Shown here: piece by piece, positions 21,484 through 30,028 of the stretch
How the letters are laid out: each line of letters starts with the position of its first letter
Numbering within the stretch: the first letter of the stretch is position 1
Origin: Channallabes apus
Lineage: Eukaryota; Chordata; Actinopteri; Siluriformes; Clariidae
NCBI GenBank assembly: GCA_030522415.1
Contig: CM060109.1
Span: forward strand, 6,718,655 to 6,782,654
Reading direction: 5' to 3'
Length of the DNA stretch: 64,000 bases
Notes under the pieces: generated by a model
Told to the model about the DNA's origin: nothing
Seen by the model: only the letters and a program-made list of their open reading frames with translations
Databases searched by the model: none
Program-made: the position numbers and the translations under genes

Positions 21484-22012
21484 ATTCAGGTAATAAAATT
21501 CAAGTCGCTAAAATTCAGGTAGTAAAATTCAATTCGCTAAAATTCAGGTAATAAAATTCAATTCTCTAAAATTCAGGTAGTAAAATTCAAGTCGCTAAAA
21601 TTCAGGTAATAAATTTCAAGTAGCTAAAATTCAGGTAGTAAAATTCAAGTCGCTAAAATTCAGGTAGTAAAATTTAAGTCGCTAAAATTCAGGTAGTAAA
21701 ATTCAAGTCGCTAAAATTCAGGTAATAAAATTCAAGTCGCTAAAATTCAGGTAATAAAATTCAAGTCGCTAAAATTCAGGTAGTAAAATTCAATTCGCTA
21801 AAATTCAGGTAGTAAAATTCAATTCGCTAAAATTCAGGTAATAAAATTCAAGTCGCTAAAATTCAGGTAGTAAAATTCAAGTCGCTAAAATTCAGGTAAT
21901 AAAATTCAAGTCGCTAAAATTCAGGTAGTAAAATTCAAGTCGCTAAAATTCAGGTAATAAAATTCAAGTCGCTAAAATTCAGGTAGTAAAATTCAAGTCG
22001 CTAAAATTCAGG
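21484..22012. repeat. 29-bp minisatellite, ~18 copies, in the left arm
   Basis: The unit is ATTCAGGTARTAAAATTCAA plus GTCGCTAAA, repeated about 18 times with scattered substitutions (GTA/GTAG, AAGTCG/AATTCG). In the opposite arm the corresponding place (about 26,065-26,120) has only about two irregular units, so expansion happened on one side. Confidence 0.95.
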
Positions 22013-22195
22013 TCTCCACATCCGGGGTATCACAGGAAGAGCAGTGGAGTGCCGCGTGCTCCTGTCCGTGCTGCAGTGTACTTTAAAGTGTGCTTCCTGC
22101 TCCCTGTGCAGTCTACTTCCCAGAAACTACTTACCGATCGGAACGCAGCACTTTTAACTAACAGGCTCGGTTGCCAGTTGCACAATAAAGGGTTA

Positions 22196-24625
22196 AAATT
22201 AAATTTCAAATTCAAATTCAAATTTTATTGGTCACATACACAATCATACACAGTATAATATGCAGTGAAATGCTTTATACGACCGCCAGTGACCTTAAAA
22301 AAAAGAAAATAAAAGCTTGTACGTAAAATAAATAATCAATAAAAAGGAAATACTAAAGAAATAAATTTAACTAGTAAAATTAACTGTGCATAAGGGCATA
22401 ATAAAATATTGCAAAAATATAGGATTAAAGTGACAGTGGTTGTGCAAGTATGCATGGAGGTGACATGTGCAATTGTCCAGATGTATGAGTATTTAGTGCA
22501 AGTGTGTATGAATGTGTCCATGATTGTCCAGTCAGTGTTGTGAGCTTAAAAGATGTTATTAGTCCTGTGTTTGTGGTGTGATTGTGTGATTGAGAGACCT
22601 TATCGCCTGCGGGAAGAAGCTCCTCCTCAGTCTCTCTGTGTTGGCCTTTAGGGAGCGGAATCTCTTCCCAGACCGCAACAAAGAGAACAGTCCATTACTG
22701 GGGTGACTGAGGTCCTTCATGATCTTCCTGGCCTTAGTCCAGCACCGCTTGCTGTAGATGGAGTGTAGGTCAGGGAGCTCAGTGCGGATGATGCGCTCGG
22801 CTGATCGCACCACCCTCTGTAGAGCTCGTCTGTCCTGCATGGTGCTGTTCCCGAACCAGGTCGTGATGTTTCCCGTCAGGATGCTCTCTATGGTGCAGGA
22901 GTAGAAGTTCCTGAGCACCTTGGAGGGCAGTCTAAAGTCTCTCAAGCGTCTGAGGTGGTAGAGACGCTGCCGGGCTTTTTTCACCACGGTGCTGATGTGA
23001 CAGGACCATGATAGGTCCTGCGTGATGTGAACACCGAGGTATCTGAAGCTGTCCACTCTCTCCACTGGGCTCCTGTTGATGACGGGGGTCTGGTAGTTCC
23101 TCTCCTGCTTTGTGCTAAAGTCCACTATCAGCTCCTTTGTCTTACTGATGTTCAGGAGGAGATTGTTCCTCTGGCACCAGTTCTCCAGATTTCCAATCTC
23201 CTCTAGGTAGTCCGACTCATCATTGTTGGTGATCAGTCCGACCACGACGGTGTCGTCAGCAAACTTGATGATGGAGGTGGAGTTGGTAGTGGCAACGCAG
23301 TCGTGGGTGTACAAAGAGTACAGCAGGGGGCTCAGAACACAACCCTGGGGGGCTCCAGTGCTGAGGGTGAGTGTGGCTGAGACATGTCCGCCCATCCTTA
23401 CTGCCTGTGGTCTGCCAGTCAGAAAATTGGAGATCCACTGACATATAGATGAGCTCAGTCCCAGGTGCTCCAGCTTGGTGGTGAGTGTGGAGGGAATTAT
23501 TGTGTTAAAAGCAGAGCTGTAGTCGATGAAGAGCATTTTAACATAATTCCCTTTCCTAGTGTCCAGGTGAGTGAGTGATGTGTGGAGGAGATGAGAGATT
23601 GCATCGTCTGTGGAGCGGTTCTGACGGTATGCAAACTGTAGTGGGTCCAGTGTGTCGGGTAGTGAAGAAATGATGAAGTCTCTGATAAGGCGTTCAAAGC
23701 ACTTCATCACTACTGAGGTGAGGGCTACAGGGCGATAGTCATTGAGGGAAGCAGGATGTGGTTTCTTTGGAACAGGAACAATAATGGACTCTTTGAAGCA
23801 TGTGGGGATCACCGACTGAGATAAAGAGATGTTAAATATCTCAGTGAACACAGGTGCTAGCTGGTCTGCGCAGGCTCTGAGAATACGACCTGAGATGCCG
23901 TCTGGTCCTGCTGCTTTCCTGGTGTTCACTCTCTTGAAGGCTCTCCTCACGTCGTGCTCGGAGATGATGAGCGCGTTCCCGGTGCTGGCTGTGTCTTCCT
24001 GTCTGCAGCCATTAGCGCCGCTAGCATTAGCGCCGTTAGCATTAGCATTGCTAGCGTCTTTAGCTGCAGCCTCGAAGCGAGCGTAAAATGTGTTGAGCTC
24101 GTCTGCCAGAGTCGCGTCCGCGTTCGTCATACCGGATGCTGGTGCTTTATAAGCCGTTATTGTTCTTAGTCCCTGCCACAGGCTCCTAGAGTCACTCTGT
24201 TGAAGCTGTGACTCTAGTTTTCTCCCGTAGCGCTGCTTCGCCTCTTTCACCGCCTTCCGGACGTTATATGACGCAGCCTTGTACGGTTCCATGTCCCCCG
24301 ACGCAAGTCCCGTGTTGTAGGCAGCTGTGCGAGATCTCAGAGCGTCGCGGATGGTTTTATCCACCCACGGCTTCTGGTTGGGAAACGTTCTGATAGTCTT
24401 TTTCTCTACCGTATCGTCTGCCAGCTTTTCAATAAATCCCACAACCGCTTCCGTAAACACGCTGACGTCATCATCGGAGCTGTTTCTGAACATGTCCCAG
24501 TCTGCGTCATCGAGTGCGTCCTGTAACGCGGCCACCGATTGGTCCGTCCAGCGCGCGACCTCCCTCAGGACCGGAACTTCCTGTTTCAGCCTTTGTTTAT
24601 ATTTTGGCAATATTACTACCCTTCC
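22196..24625 (-). mobile_element. 5'-truncated L2-group non-LTR retrotransposon
   Basis: On the minus strand it carries a 683-codon ORF2-type frame, a 3' UTR (22,558 down to about 22,230) and a tail of ACCAATAAAATTTGAATTTG repeats ending near 22,196. At the 5' side the coding frame runs up to about 24,625 and stops in unrelated DNA, so the endonuclease region is missing. The same 3' UTR recurs at 31,255-31,480. No long target duplication could be identified; TTAAA occurs near both edges but is too short to rely on. Confidence 0.9.
22559..24610 (-). CDS. LINE ORF2 fragment: reverse transcriptase, L2/CR1 group
   Basis: An open frame of 683 codons. The codon at 24,608-24,610 is TTG, so this is not a natural start; the frame simply begins near the truncation. 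Residues 1-180 are the linker after a missing endonuclease (PKYKQRLKQE). Reverse transcriptase motifs follow: RKAAGPDGI at 231-239, DYRPVALTSVVMKCFE at 291-306, LQFAYRQNRSTDDA at 324-337, FIDYSSAFNT with D363, STGAPQGCVLSPLL at 417-430, and FADDT with D452 and D453. The thumb and C-terminal region run to 683. Catalytic residues are present. It would need an intact partner copy to move, since the endonuclease is absent. Residues about 188-201 are an Ala/Asn/Gly-rich stretch from a GCTAAC-like hexamer. The open frame suggests a recent insertion. Confidence 0.92.
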   Translation of the reverse strand: MPKYKQRLKQEVPVLREVARWTDQSVAALQDALDDADWDMFRNSSDDDVSVFTEAVVGFIEKLADDTVEKKTIRTFPNQKPWVDKTIRDALRSRTAAYNTGLASGDMEPYKAASYNVRKAVKEAKQRYGRKLESQLQQSDSRSLWQGLRTITAYKAPASGMTNADATLADELNTFYARFEAAAKDASNANANGANASGANGCRQEDTASTGNALIISEHDVRRAFKRVNTRKAAGPDGISGRILRACADQLAPVFTEIFNISLSQSVIPTCFKESIIVPVPKKPHPASLNDYRPVALTSVVMKCFERLIRDFIISSLPDTLDPLQFAYRQNRSTDDAISHLLHTSLTHLDTRKGNYVKMLFIDYSSAFNTIIPSTLTTKLEHLGLSSSICQWISNFLTGRPQAVRMGGHVSATLTLSTGAPQGCVLSPLLYSLYTHDCVATTNSTSIIKFADDTVVVGLITNNDESDYLEEIGNLENWCQRNNLLLNISKTKELIVDFSTKQERNYQTPVINRSPVERVDSFRYLGVHITQDLSWSCHISTVVKKARQRLYHLRRLRDFRLPSKVLRNFYSCTIESILTGNITTWFGNSTMQDRRALQRVVRSAERIIRTELPDLHSIYSKRCWTKARKIMKDLSHPSNGLFSLLRSGKRFRSLKANTERLRRSFFPQAIRSLNHTITPQTQD

Positions 24626-26037
24626 TTAAACGCTATATTCAAAGCAAAACAGGTGCGCTGTCAATTTATGCTGCCTTGTCGACAAATGCTACCGTAGCAC
24701 AAATCGATAGCAGAGTCTATCGATTTACGCTACCGCATCACTACAACCACTGGACGTTCAATGTTATTAGAAGAGCTGCTTGTATTTATTAGCATTATCA
24801 TAAATTTAATCAAAAACGCATGTCATCACATGCGTAAGCATTTATGTATGAACTACTCTGTGCACTGAATAGTGCTGCACACATATGATAACCACAATAT
24901 ATTCAAGTATACAAAAAGATGTAATCGTAGGTGTTTAAATTTGAGACACTGAACCAGTTTCAAGTTACAAGTTTTTATTTTCCTCAACCTTAAGGCTCAT
25001 TCACGACAATTTATGCAGAAACTCAAAATTTCCGGTCAAATTAAGCAAAGGAAAACGGTTTAAACCCACCGCCAACCGAAGTCTCAGCACCAAGGTAGTA
25101 TGGATTTATGGGCGTGGAAACAGAGTGCAAAGTTGTGGGACTGAGCATGGGCAGATCCGGTAGTTAGCAAAACTTGATAGGTAGCATTTTTCGATTGAAC
25201 ACCGGCGCTCTTTCATTCACGCGCGAGAGCGATGGGTTTCCCGCCCCTGAGCTTGTTAATGTTACAGTCTGTGGAAAAATTCTGTACAGCAGCAGAAACT
25301 AATTTAGGAAGCAGTCAAACAACATGGTTCAGCGAGTGACACCAGAGTAACTGCAGACGAACAGAAACTGATGGGGACAATTCAAGACAAAGAATAAAGA
25401 TAGATAGATAGATAGATACTGTAGATAGATATTCAGCAGCAATAGAGACAGTAACAGTAAGACATGTTATAGACTGCACACAGTAGACACAGGGTCATGT
25501 GGGAACTGACCAGAGTTACTAGTGCAATGATGGACAAAAACTACAAGATATATAAAAAGGGTATGAATAAAAAAAATATAAATTACAATAAAAAAAAAAG
25601 AGAAATGCATGTACAATTTTATATGTGACAAAGTCAGAGTGCAACAGGTATTAATTTATCCAGGACTGACTTCGTACTAAATATTAAACTGAAATGTTGT
25701 AATTGCGTTGCGTAAAATAATTTGTGACAAAAAAATTTTTTTCCCCCTTTATTTTATTTTAATCAGACTGAAATTAAACCGTACTATTCACACTTTACGT
25801 TTTTTTCAATTACAAACTTATGCTTACCTTTATTTATAAGCAATATAAATTTAACAAAATGTAAACAGCATGTATGTTGTTGCTGCTGTTGAGGAAATTA
25901 ATCCATATCTTGTTACTGAATGTGACTCTACATTACCGAGCTCAGGGGCGGGAAACCCATCGCTCTCGCATGCGAATGAAAGAGCGCTGGCTTTACTTTT
26001 AATATAGTGTTTATGGCAGAGGGGTAATTTTAACACA
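24626..26037. other. Interior of the inverted-repeat element, no gene recognised
   Basis: Contains GATA repeats (25,398-25,417) and a second, smaller inverted repeat: 25,203-25,268 and 25,926-25,990 share the reverse-complement phrases AGAGCGATGGGTTTCCCGCC and GGCGGGAAACCCATCGCTCT. No frame over 62 codons looks like a protein. Confidence 0.6.
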
Positions 26038-26411
26038 ATATCCCGGATGTGAAGATCTGCATTTAAGCGACTTGAATTTTATTAACTGAATTTTATTACC
26101 TGAATTTTGTCGACCTGAATTTGTAAGATTGAAAAATAATAAAGATTGTATTTTTAACACTTGAAAATATTTTTGAACAGCAATTTAGTAACTTGAATAT
26201 TTTTGCATTGAATTTTAAATGCTTGAATTACATTTTCACTTGAAATATACAGGCACAATAAATTGCAGTGGCAAAAATTTCAAACATTGTAAATGCTCGA
26301 AGGATTTTTTTTTCAATTCAGATCAAATTACAATGCAGAAAAATTCAACTATTTTTATTGCAACATGTTTTTTTTTTCAGTTCATGTAATTCAACCTGCT
26401 ATTTTGCTTAT

Positions 26412-26490
26412 TAATGCTTTGAATTTTGGCGCTATTATAATGCTTCGAATTTTGGCGCTATTATAATGCTTTGAATTTTGGCACTATTAT
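26412..26490. repeat. 26-bp tandem repeat, 3 copies, at the tip of the right arm
   Basis: GCTTTGAATTTTGGCGCTAT plus TATAAT is repeated three times just inside the right end of the inverted-repeat element. The left arm has a single corresponding unit (AGTGCCAAAAGTCCCCAAAG near 21,195). Confidence 0.9.
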
Positions 26491-26510
26491 ACTTCCATAG
26501 TTTGGGATCC

Positions 26511-27197
26511 AGACACAGTCTCAGCGTTTACGTCTAGGCTGAGAACCTTGTTATTTAGCCAAGCCATCTGCGAATAGATTTGCCTTAGGTAAAGAAGCAG
26601 ATATGGTACTGCATGAAGAGTATGATGGTGGAATGACTGGTTGCTTTACTTCCAAGTCAATGCTCTAGATCCTCTCTGCCCTCTGGACCTGTCTGACTCG
26701 TCCTGGTGCCTTGCTTCTTGTCTCATCTGATCTCATCACTTGGAGGCCCCATATGATCTGATTGGGATGTAGTTAGAGAGTGGGGACCATGAAAAAGGTC
26801 CTAAACACGGCTGATGCAGACAGCTCCTCTCTGACGGATAAGTGACTGTCGCTCAATGGTTCAGGACTGAGATTCTCACAAGCAGTTTTATGCCTGAGCC
26901 TCCAATCACAATTTAGACTCAATATTTACTTAAACACATTTCCTGTTAGACTGAACTTCCAGCCTCCTAACACACAGCATGACTGCAGAATGACAAGCTA
27001 AGTTCGCCCTTAGCTTGCTCTGGTTCCTCTCAAGGTTTCTTCCTATTTTAAGGAGTTTTTCCTTACCACTATCACCCTTAGCTTGTTTATCATGGACAGT
27101 CTGATCATCATGGTTTATACATTTTCCCTCACAATTTTCAAACCCATTTCCGTAATTTTCTTTTGATTCTATAAAGCTGCTTTGTGACAATGACCAT
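26511..27197 (+). mobile_element. L2/CR1-type LINE 3' UTR fragment
   Basis: Contains the conserved fish LINE 3' series: CTCAGCGTTTACGTCTAGGC, TCTGGTTCCTCTCAAGGTTT, CTTCCTATTTTAAGGAGTTT, TTCCTTACCACT and finally TATAAAGCTGCTTTGTGACA. Reverse-orientation copies of this tail lie at 41.4-42.0 and 47.2-48.9 kb. It ends directly against an RT coding fragment in the same orientation. Confidence 0.8.
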
Positions 27198-27745
27198 TGT
27201 TAACCTCAGTGCAGCTTTTGACCCCATTGACCATATTCTTCTTCTTCACAGATTAGAAAATGTAGTGGGAATTAAGGGTACAGCCCTCTCCTGGCTCAGA
27301 TCCTATTTGACCGATTGTTATCAGTATGTAGACTTAAATGGTGATTATTCTGCCTGTTCTTTAGTGGAGTTTGGCGTTCCACAGGGTTAAATTTTAGGCC
27401 CACTGCTTTTTTCCCTTTACATGCTTCCTCTGGGCAACATAATCCGTACGCATGGTATTAGTTTTCATTGTTATGCTGACGACACACAGTTATATGTCTC
27501 AGCAAAACCTGATGAGAAAAAATAGCTTACTAAAGTTGAGCAATGTGTGCAGGACATAAGAAATTGGATGCTAATTAACTTCCTTCTGCTTAATCCCGAT
27601 AAGACAGAAGTTCTAGTCATAGGACGGCATACAGCTAGGAGTAAAATTTTAGATCATACCGTAACTTTAGATGGCCTTTCTGTTCCATCAAGTGCAACAG
27701 TTAAAGACCTCGGTGTGATTATAGACTCTAGCCATTTTTTTTTAG
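27198..27745 (+). pseudogene. LINE reverse transcriptase fragment (broken)
   Basis: Translation shows NLSAAFDPIDHILLLHRLEN, SWLRSYLTDCYQYV, EFGVPQG, then after a [28 protein letters not shown] with the YADD catalytic box, and NFLLLNPDKTEVLVIG. At least two stops interrupt it (after VPQG near 27,388, and after PDEKK near 27,525). Palm and thumb pieces only are present, about 180 codons of a full RT. It differs from the L2 copy at 22.6 kb and probably belongs to the family whose 3' UTR lies just upstream, which would make the order reversed. Confidence 0.88.
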
Positions 27746-27750
27746 CTCTG

Positions 27751-28017
27751 CAGTGACTGTCTTTTGATATCTGAGGACAATATTTGGTAAATCAACAATT
27801 AAAAAATATTAGTTACAAATATATTCCCTACAGATATGAAAAAAGCCTTAATCACAGAAATTTATCAGTTCATCAGTTGAGCATAACCACCTCTAATTAC
27901 AACTCTGAAAAGAGTAAAAAAAACAAAAAACTTTGTGAATATAAATAGTAAATGTATACTAAAAGCAATCATTGGCTCCATCTGCTGGAAATGAAGCTTA
28001 ATTACAGTGTGAAATCC
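27751..28017 (+). repeat. Unnamed interspersed repeat, copy B
   Basis: Near-continuous match to copy C at 29.2 kb, including ATATTAGTTACAAAT, GTTGAGCATAACCACCTCTA, CTTTGTGAATATAAATAGTA and TTGGCTCCATCTGCTGGAA. It ends AATTACAGTGTGAAATC as in copy A. No ORF. Confidence 0.8.
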
Positions 28018-28094
28018 TATCCGCTGAATAAAGCAAAACAGAATAGAACACAAGAAAACAGCACTAAGATCTGAATCAGAATTAGGATTTATTC

Positions 28095-28885
28095 AGCAAG
28101 TAATTCATGGGAAATGGTAGATCCCAAGAATTTCAAGCTTTCCATAGATGACACTTGGTTGTTGGATATTGTGAGTGGGGGTAGTGTAGTGTTGAGGGCT
28201 GCCTTCTATAGTTCTCTGTTATCTTCACAGTTTTGAGAGTGTTGGTGAGAGGTGTGAAGATGTTCTTTTCAAACCTGCAGTAGAAGATGTTGAGGTCATC
28301 AGTCAGGTCTTTGTGTCTGTCCTCTGTAGATTGTGATGTCTTGCAGGCCTCTCTACACTGATGCAGGATCGTTAGCTTGAACCTGTTTTCCAGCTTTGCA
28401 GTGTAGCTTCTGTTAGCCACTCTGATCTCCTTTGTGATCTTTTTCAGTGAGTTCTTGGTCTGTTCTTCTGTAGTCTTCCTCCTTAACCTGATGAAGATGT
28501 TTCAGTCTGGCTGTGAGAACCATGGCTTCTTCTTCTTCTTATTATTATTATTACAGTATATGTGTAGAAGTTTTAGGTTGGCGCACATTTATCTTCACAA
28601 AAATTGATGTAAGATGTCACAGTACCAGATTGTCAGTCTTGTAGTTCCTGCTTTGTCTCACTGGTTCATCTCTTAATTGTTTTGACCACAGGCTCATCTG
28701 TTTTAAGTTTCTGCCTGTAGGTTGGAATAAGATTGATCAGTGATCAGAGTGCCCCAAATCTGCCCGGGGTACAAAGTGATATGCATCTTTGAGAACTGTG
28801 TAGTAATGATCCAATGTGTTATTTCCTCTCCTGGCACAATTAATATGCAGATTGTATTTTGGTAATTCGTGGGTTAAATTCAAGC
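28095..28885 (-). pseudogene. LINE fragment: end of endonuclease to RT linker
   Basis: On the minus strand the 28,885-28,640 part reads NLTHELPKYNLHINCARRGN and NTLDHYYTVLKDAYHFVPRA, then GHSDH, the conserved SDH of apurinic-type LINE endonucleases, and TYRQKLKTDEPVVKT. After a short interruption (about 28,530-28,620) the 28,420-28,130 part reads RVANRSYTAKLENRF and LTDDLNIFYCRFE, which align with KEAKQRYGRKLESQL and LADELNTFYARFE of the L2-group copy at 22.6 kb. It is decayed, with both ends lost. Confidence 0.82.
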
Positions 28886-28889
28886 ACAC

Positions 28890-29000
28890 ACGAGCGTGGC
28901 TCAGTGGTAGGTTTCTCACCTGCCATGCGGAAGGCCAGAGAATTCCCATCCAATGCTCGAACCCCAACCACTGGATGTGCTGGTCCCAAGCCCAGATAAA
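28890..29000 (+). mobile_element. tRNA-Gly-derived SINE or tRNA pseudogene
   Basis: GCGTGGCTCAGTGGTAGGTT, then TCTCACCTGCCATGCGGAAG and a terminal CCAATGC, follow a tRNA-Gly(GCC) body including the anticodon-loop context CTGCCATG. The B box is decayed (AGAGAATTCCC). It is followed by AACCCCAACCACTGGATGTG, a non-tRNA tail, which favours a SINE over a true tRNA gene. Confidence 0.7.
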
Positions 29001-29019
29001 ATGGTATCCGCCCACCCCT

Positions 29020-29166
29020 GGTTCGTTGAGAGTCACTCTCAGCTCATCAGTCCATACAACCTTAGAAAAAATATATTCAGATATTTCTTGGCACAGTCTC
29101 GATGTTTCAACTTATGTGGCTTGTTCTGTGGTGGTGGGGTTTCAGCCTTCTTTACCTTGGCCATGT
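29020..29166 (-). pseudogene. Tc1-like transposase fragment (second family)
   Basis: The minus strand encodes MAKVKKAETPPPQNKPHKLK followed by HRDCAKKYLN, which resembles the segment preceding the first catalytic Asp in a Tc1-like family whose ends carry TTGCCTAATAATT. The matching terminal sequence lies at 29,815-30,028; two later repeats separate the pieces. Confidence 0.6.
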
Positions 29167-29432
29167 CTCACTATTTGATAAATCAACAACAATTCACAGG
29201 AACAATTAAAAAAATATTAGTTACAAATGTACTGCAGTTATATTCCCTATAGATGTGAGAAAAAGCCCTAAATCACACAAATTAATCAGTTTAGTTGAGC
29301 ATAACCACCTCTAATTACAAATCTGCAAAGAGTTAAAAAAACAAACAAAAAAACAACAACTTTGTGAATATAAATAGTAAATGCAGTAAATACACTGAAA
29401 GCAATCATTGGCTCCATCTGCTGGAACCATTA
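29167..29432 (+). repeat. Unnamed interspersed repeat, copy C
   Basis: Shares with copy B the phrases TTTGATAAATCAACAA, TAGTTACAAATGTA, GTTGAGCATAACCACCTCTA and TTGGCTCCATCTGCTGGAA. It sits inside the remains of the second-family Tc1 element. Confidence 0.8.
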
Positions 29433-29455
29433 TGTTTAATGGTTCTTTGATCTTA

Positions 29456-29693
29456 TACCCCTTTCTCACCTATGTGGTTTCGTGCGGTGGCCGTAAATAC
29501 GGTTCATTATGATTCACCGCGAGGTTTTGGCGTTGTGAGTACGTTTCCATCTTTCCATGTGAAAAATGAAACATGTTAAATTTTTTTAAACATGTTTAAT
29601 TTTTTTGCCGGGCCTCGCGGAAGTTTGCGGAACTCACGGTGCCCGACACCGCATCTCACCCTGAGTCAAATCGCACAGGTGAGATAAGGGGTA
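29456..29693. mobile_element. 238-bp MITE with TTA target duplication
   Basis: The ends TACCCCTTTCTCACCTATGT and, reversed, TACCCCTTATCTCACCTGTG form ~20 bp imperfect terminal repeats. TTA flanks both sides (29,453-55 and 29,694-96). A 3-bp TTA duplication is the hallmark of PIF/Harbinger-type insertion. The interior has an additional palindrome (ACCGCGAGG and CCTCGCGG). There is no coding capacity. Confidence 0.75.
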
Positions 29694-29814
29694 TTAGCAA
29701 TTAGCAATGGTTCTTTTATCTTAGCAAACCCTCTGAAAGACAATAATTTTTTTTTTTACTTTTCAGAGTCAGTTAAATCTCTTTTTTTTGGTTCCATCCA
29801 AAAAAATTTACAGT

Positions 29815-30028
29815 AGCTGCCTAATAATTATACACAACTTGGTAGAGGGTGTTGATCTCCTTAGGTCACACCCTCCCTTTTTACACAATTACGCATCACC
29901 TGCATACACGCATATGCTTAAATTCAAAAAGGATTCAAGAAGTTTATACCGCCTGGAGATGGAAAATATGCAGAAAAATAATTATTTGATCAAAATCCTC
30001 GCTTGCCTAATAATTGTTCATACAGTAT
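29815..30028. mobile_element. Terminal region of a Tc1-like element (second family)
   Basis: Has two direct copies of GCCTAATAATT about 185 bp apart (29,819 and 30,006), the inner and outer repeats of an IR/DR terminus. Between them is GGGTGTTGATCTCCTTAGGT and a decayed spacer. It pairs with the transposase fragment at 29,020-29,166; the other terminus was not found. Confidence 0.65.

Larger units (their letters stand above)
21182..26497. mobile_element. 5.3 kb inverted-repeat element, superfamily unknown
   Basis: The outer ends TGGAAGTATAATAGTGCCAA (21,182) and its reverse complement (to 26,497) are each flanked by TA. Homology continues inwards as reverse complements to ACATCCGGGGTATCAC at about 22,030 and TATCCCGGATGT at 26,038. 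The right arm is about 460 bp and the left about 850 bp; the difference is a 29-bp tandem array in the left arm. The 4 kb between the arms contains an L2-group LINE (22,196-24,625) and unassigned DNA. No transposase was recognised. TA flanks fit Tc1/mariner-like insertion, but the long arms with internal minisatellites are not typical of that superfamily. Confidence 0.75.

Noticed and set aside
21484..22012. CRISPR array
   Set aside because: The 29-bp units are contiguous with no spacers and lie in a eukaryotic transposon arm; they form a minisatellite.
24626..25200. Remnant transposase gene for the 5.3 kb inverted-repeat element
   Set aside because: I looked on both strands for a catalytic or zinc-finger motif and found none; frames are short and compositionally random.
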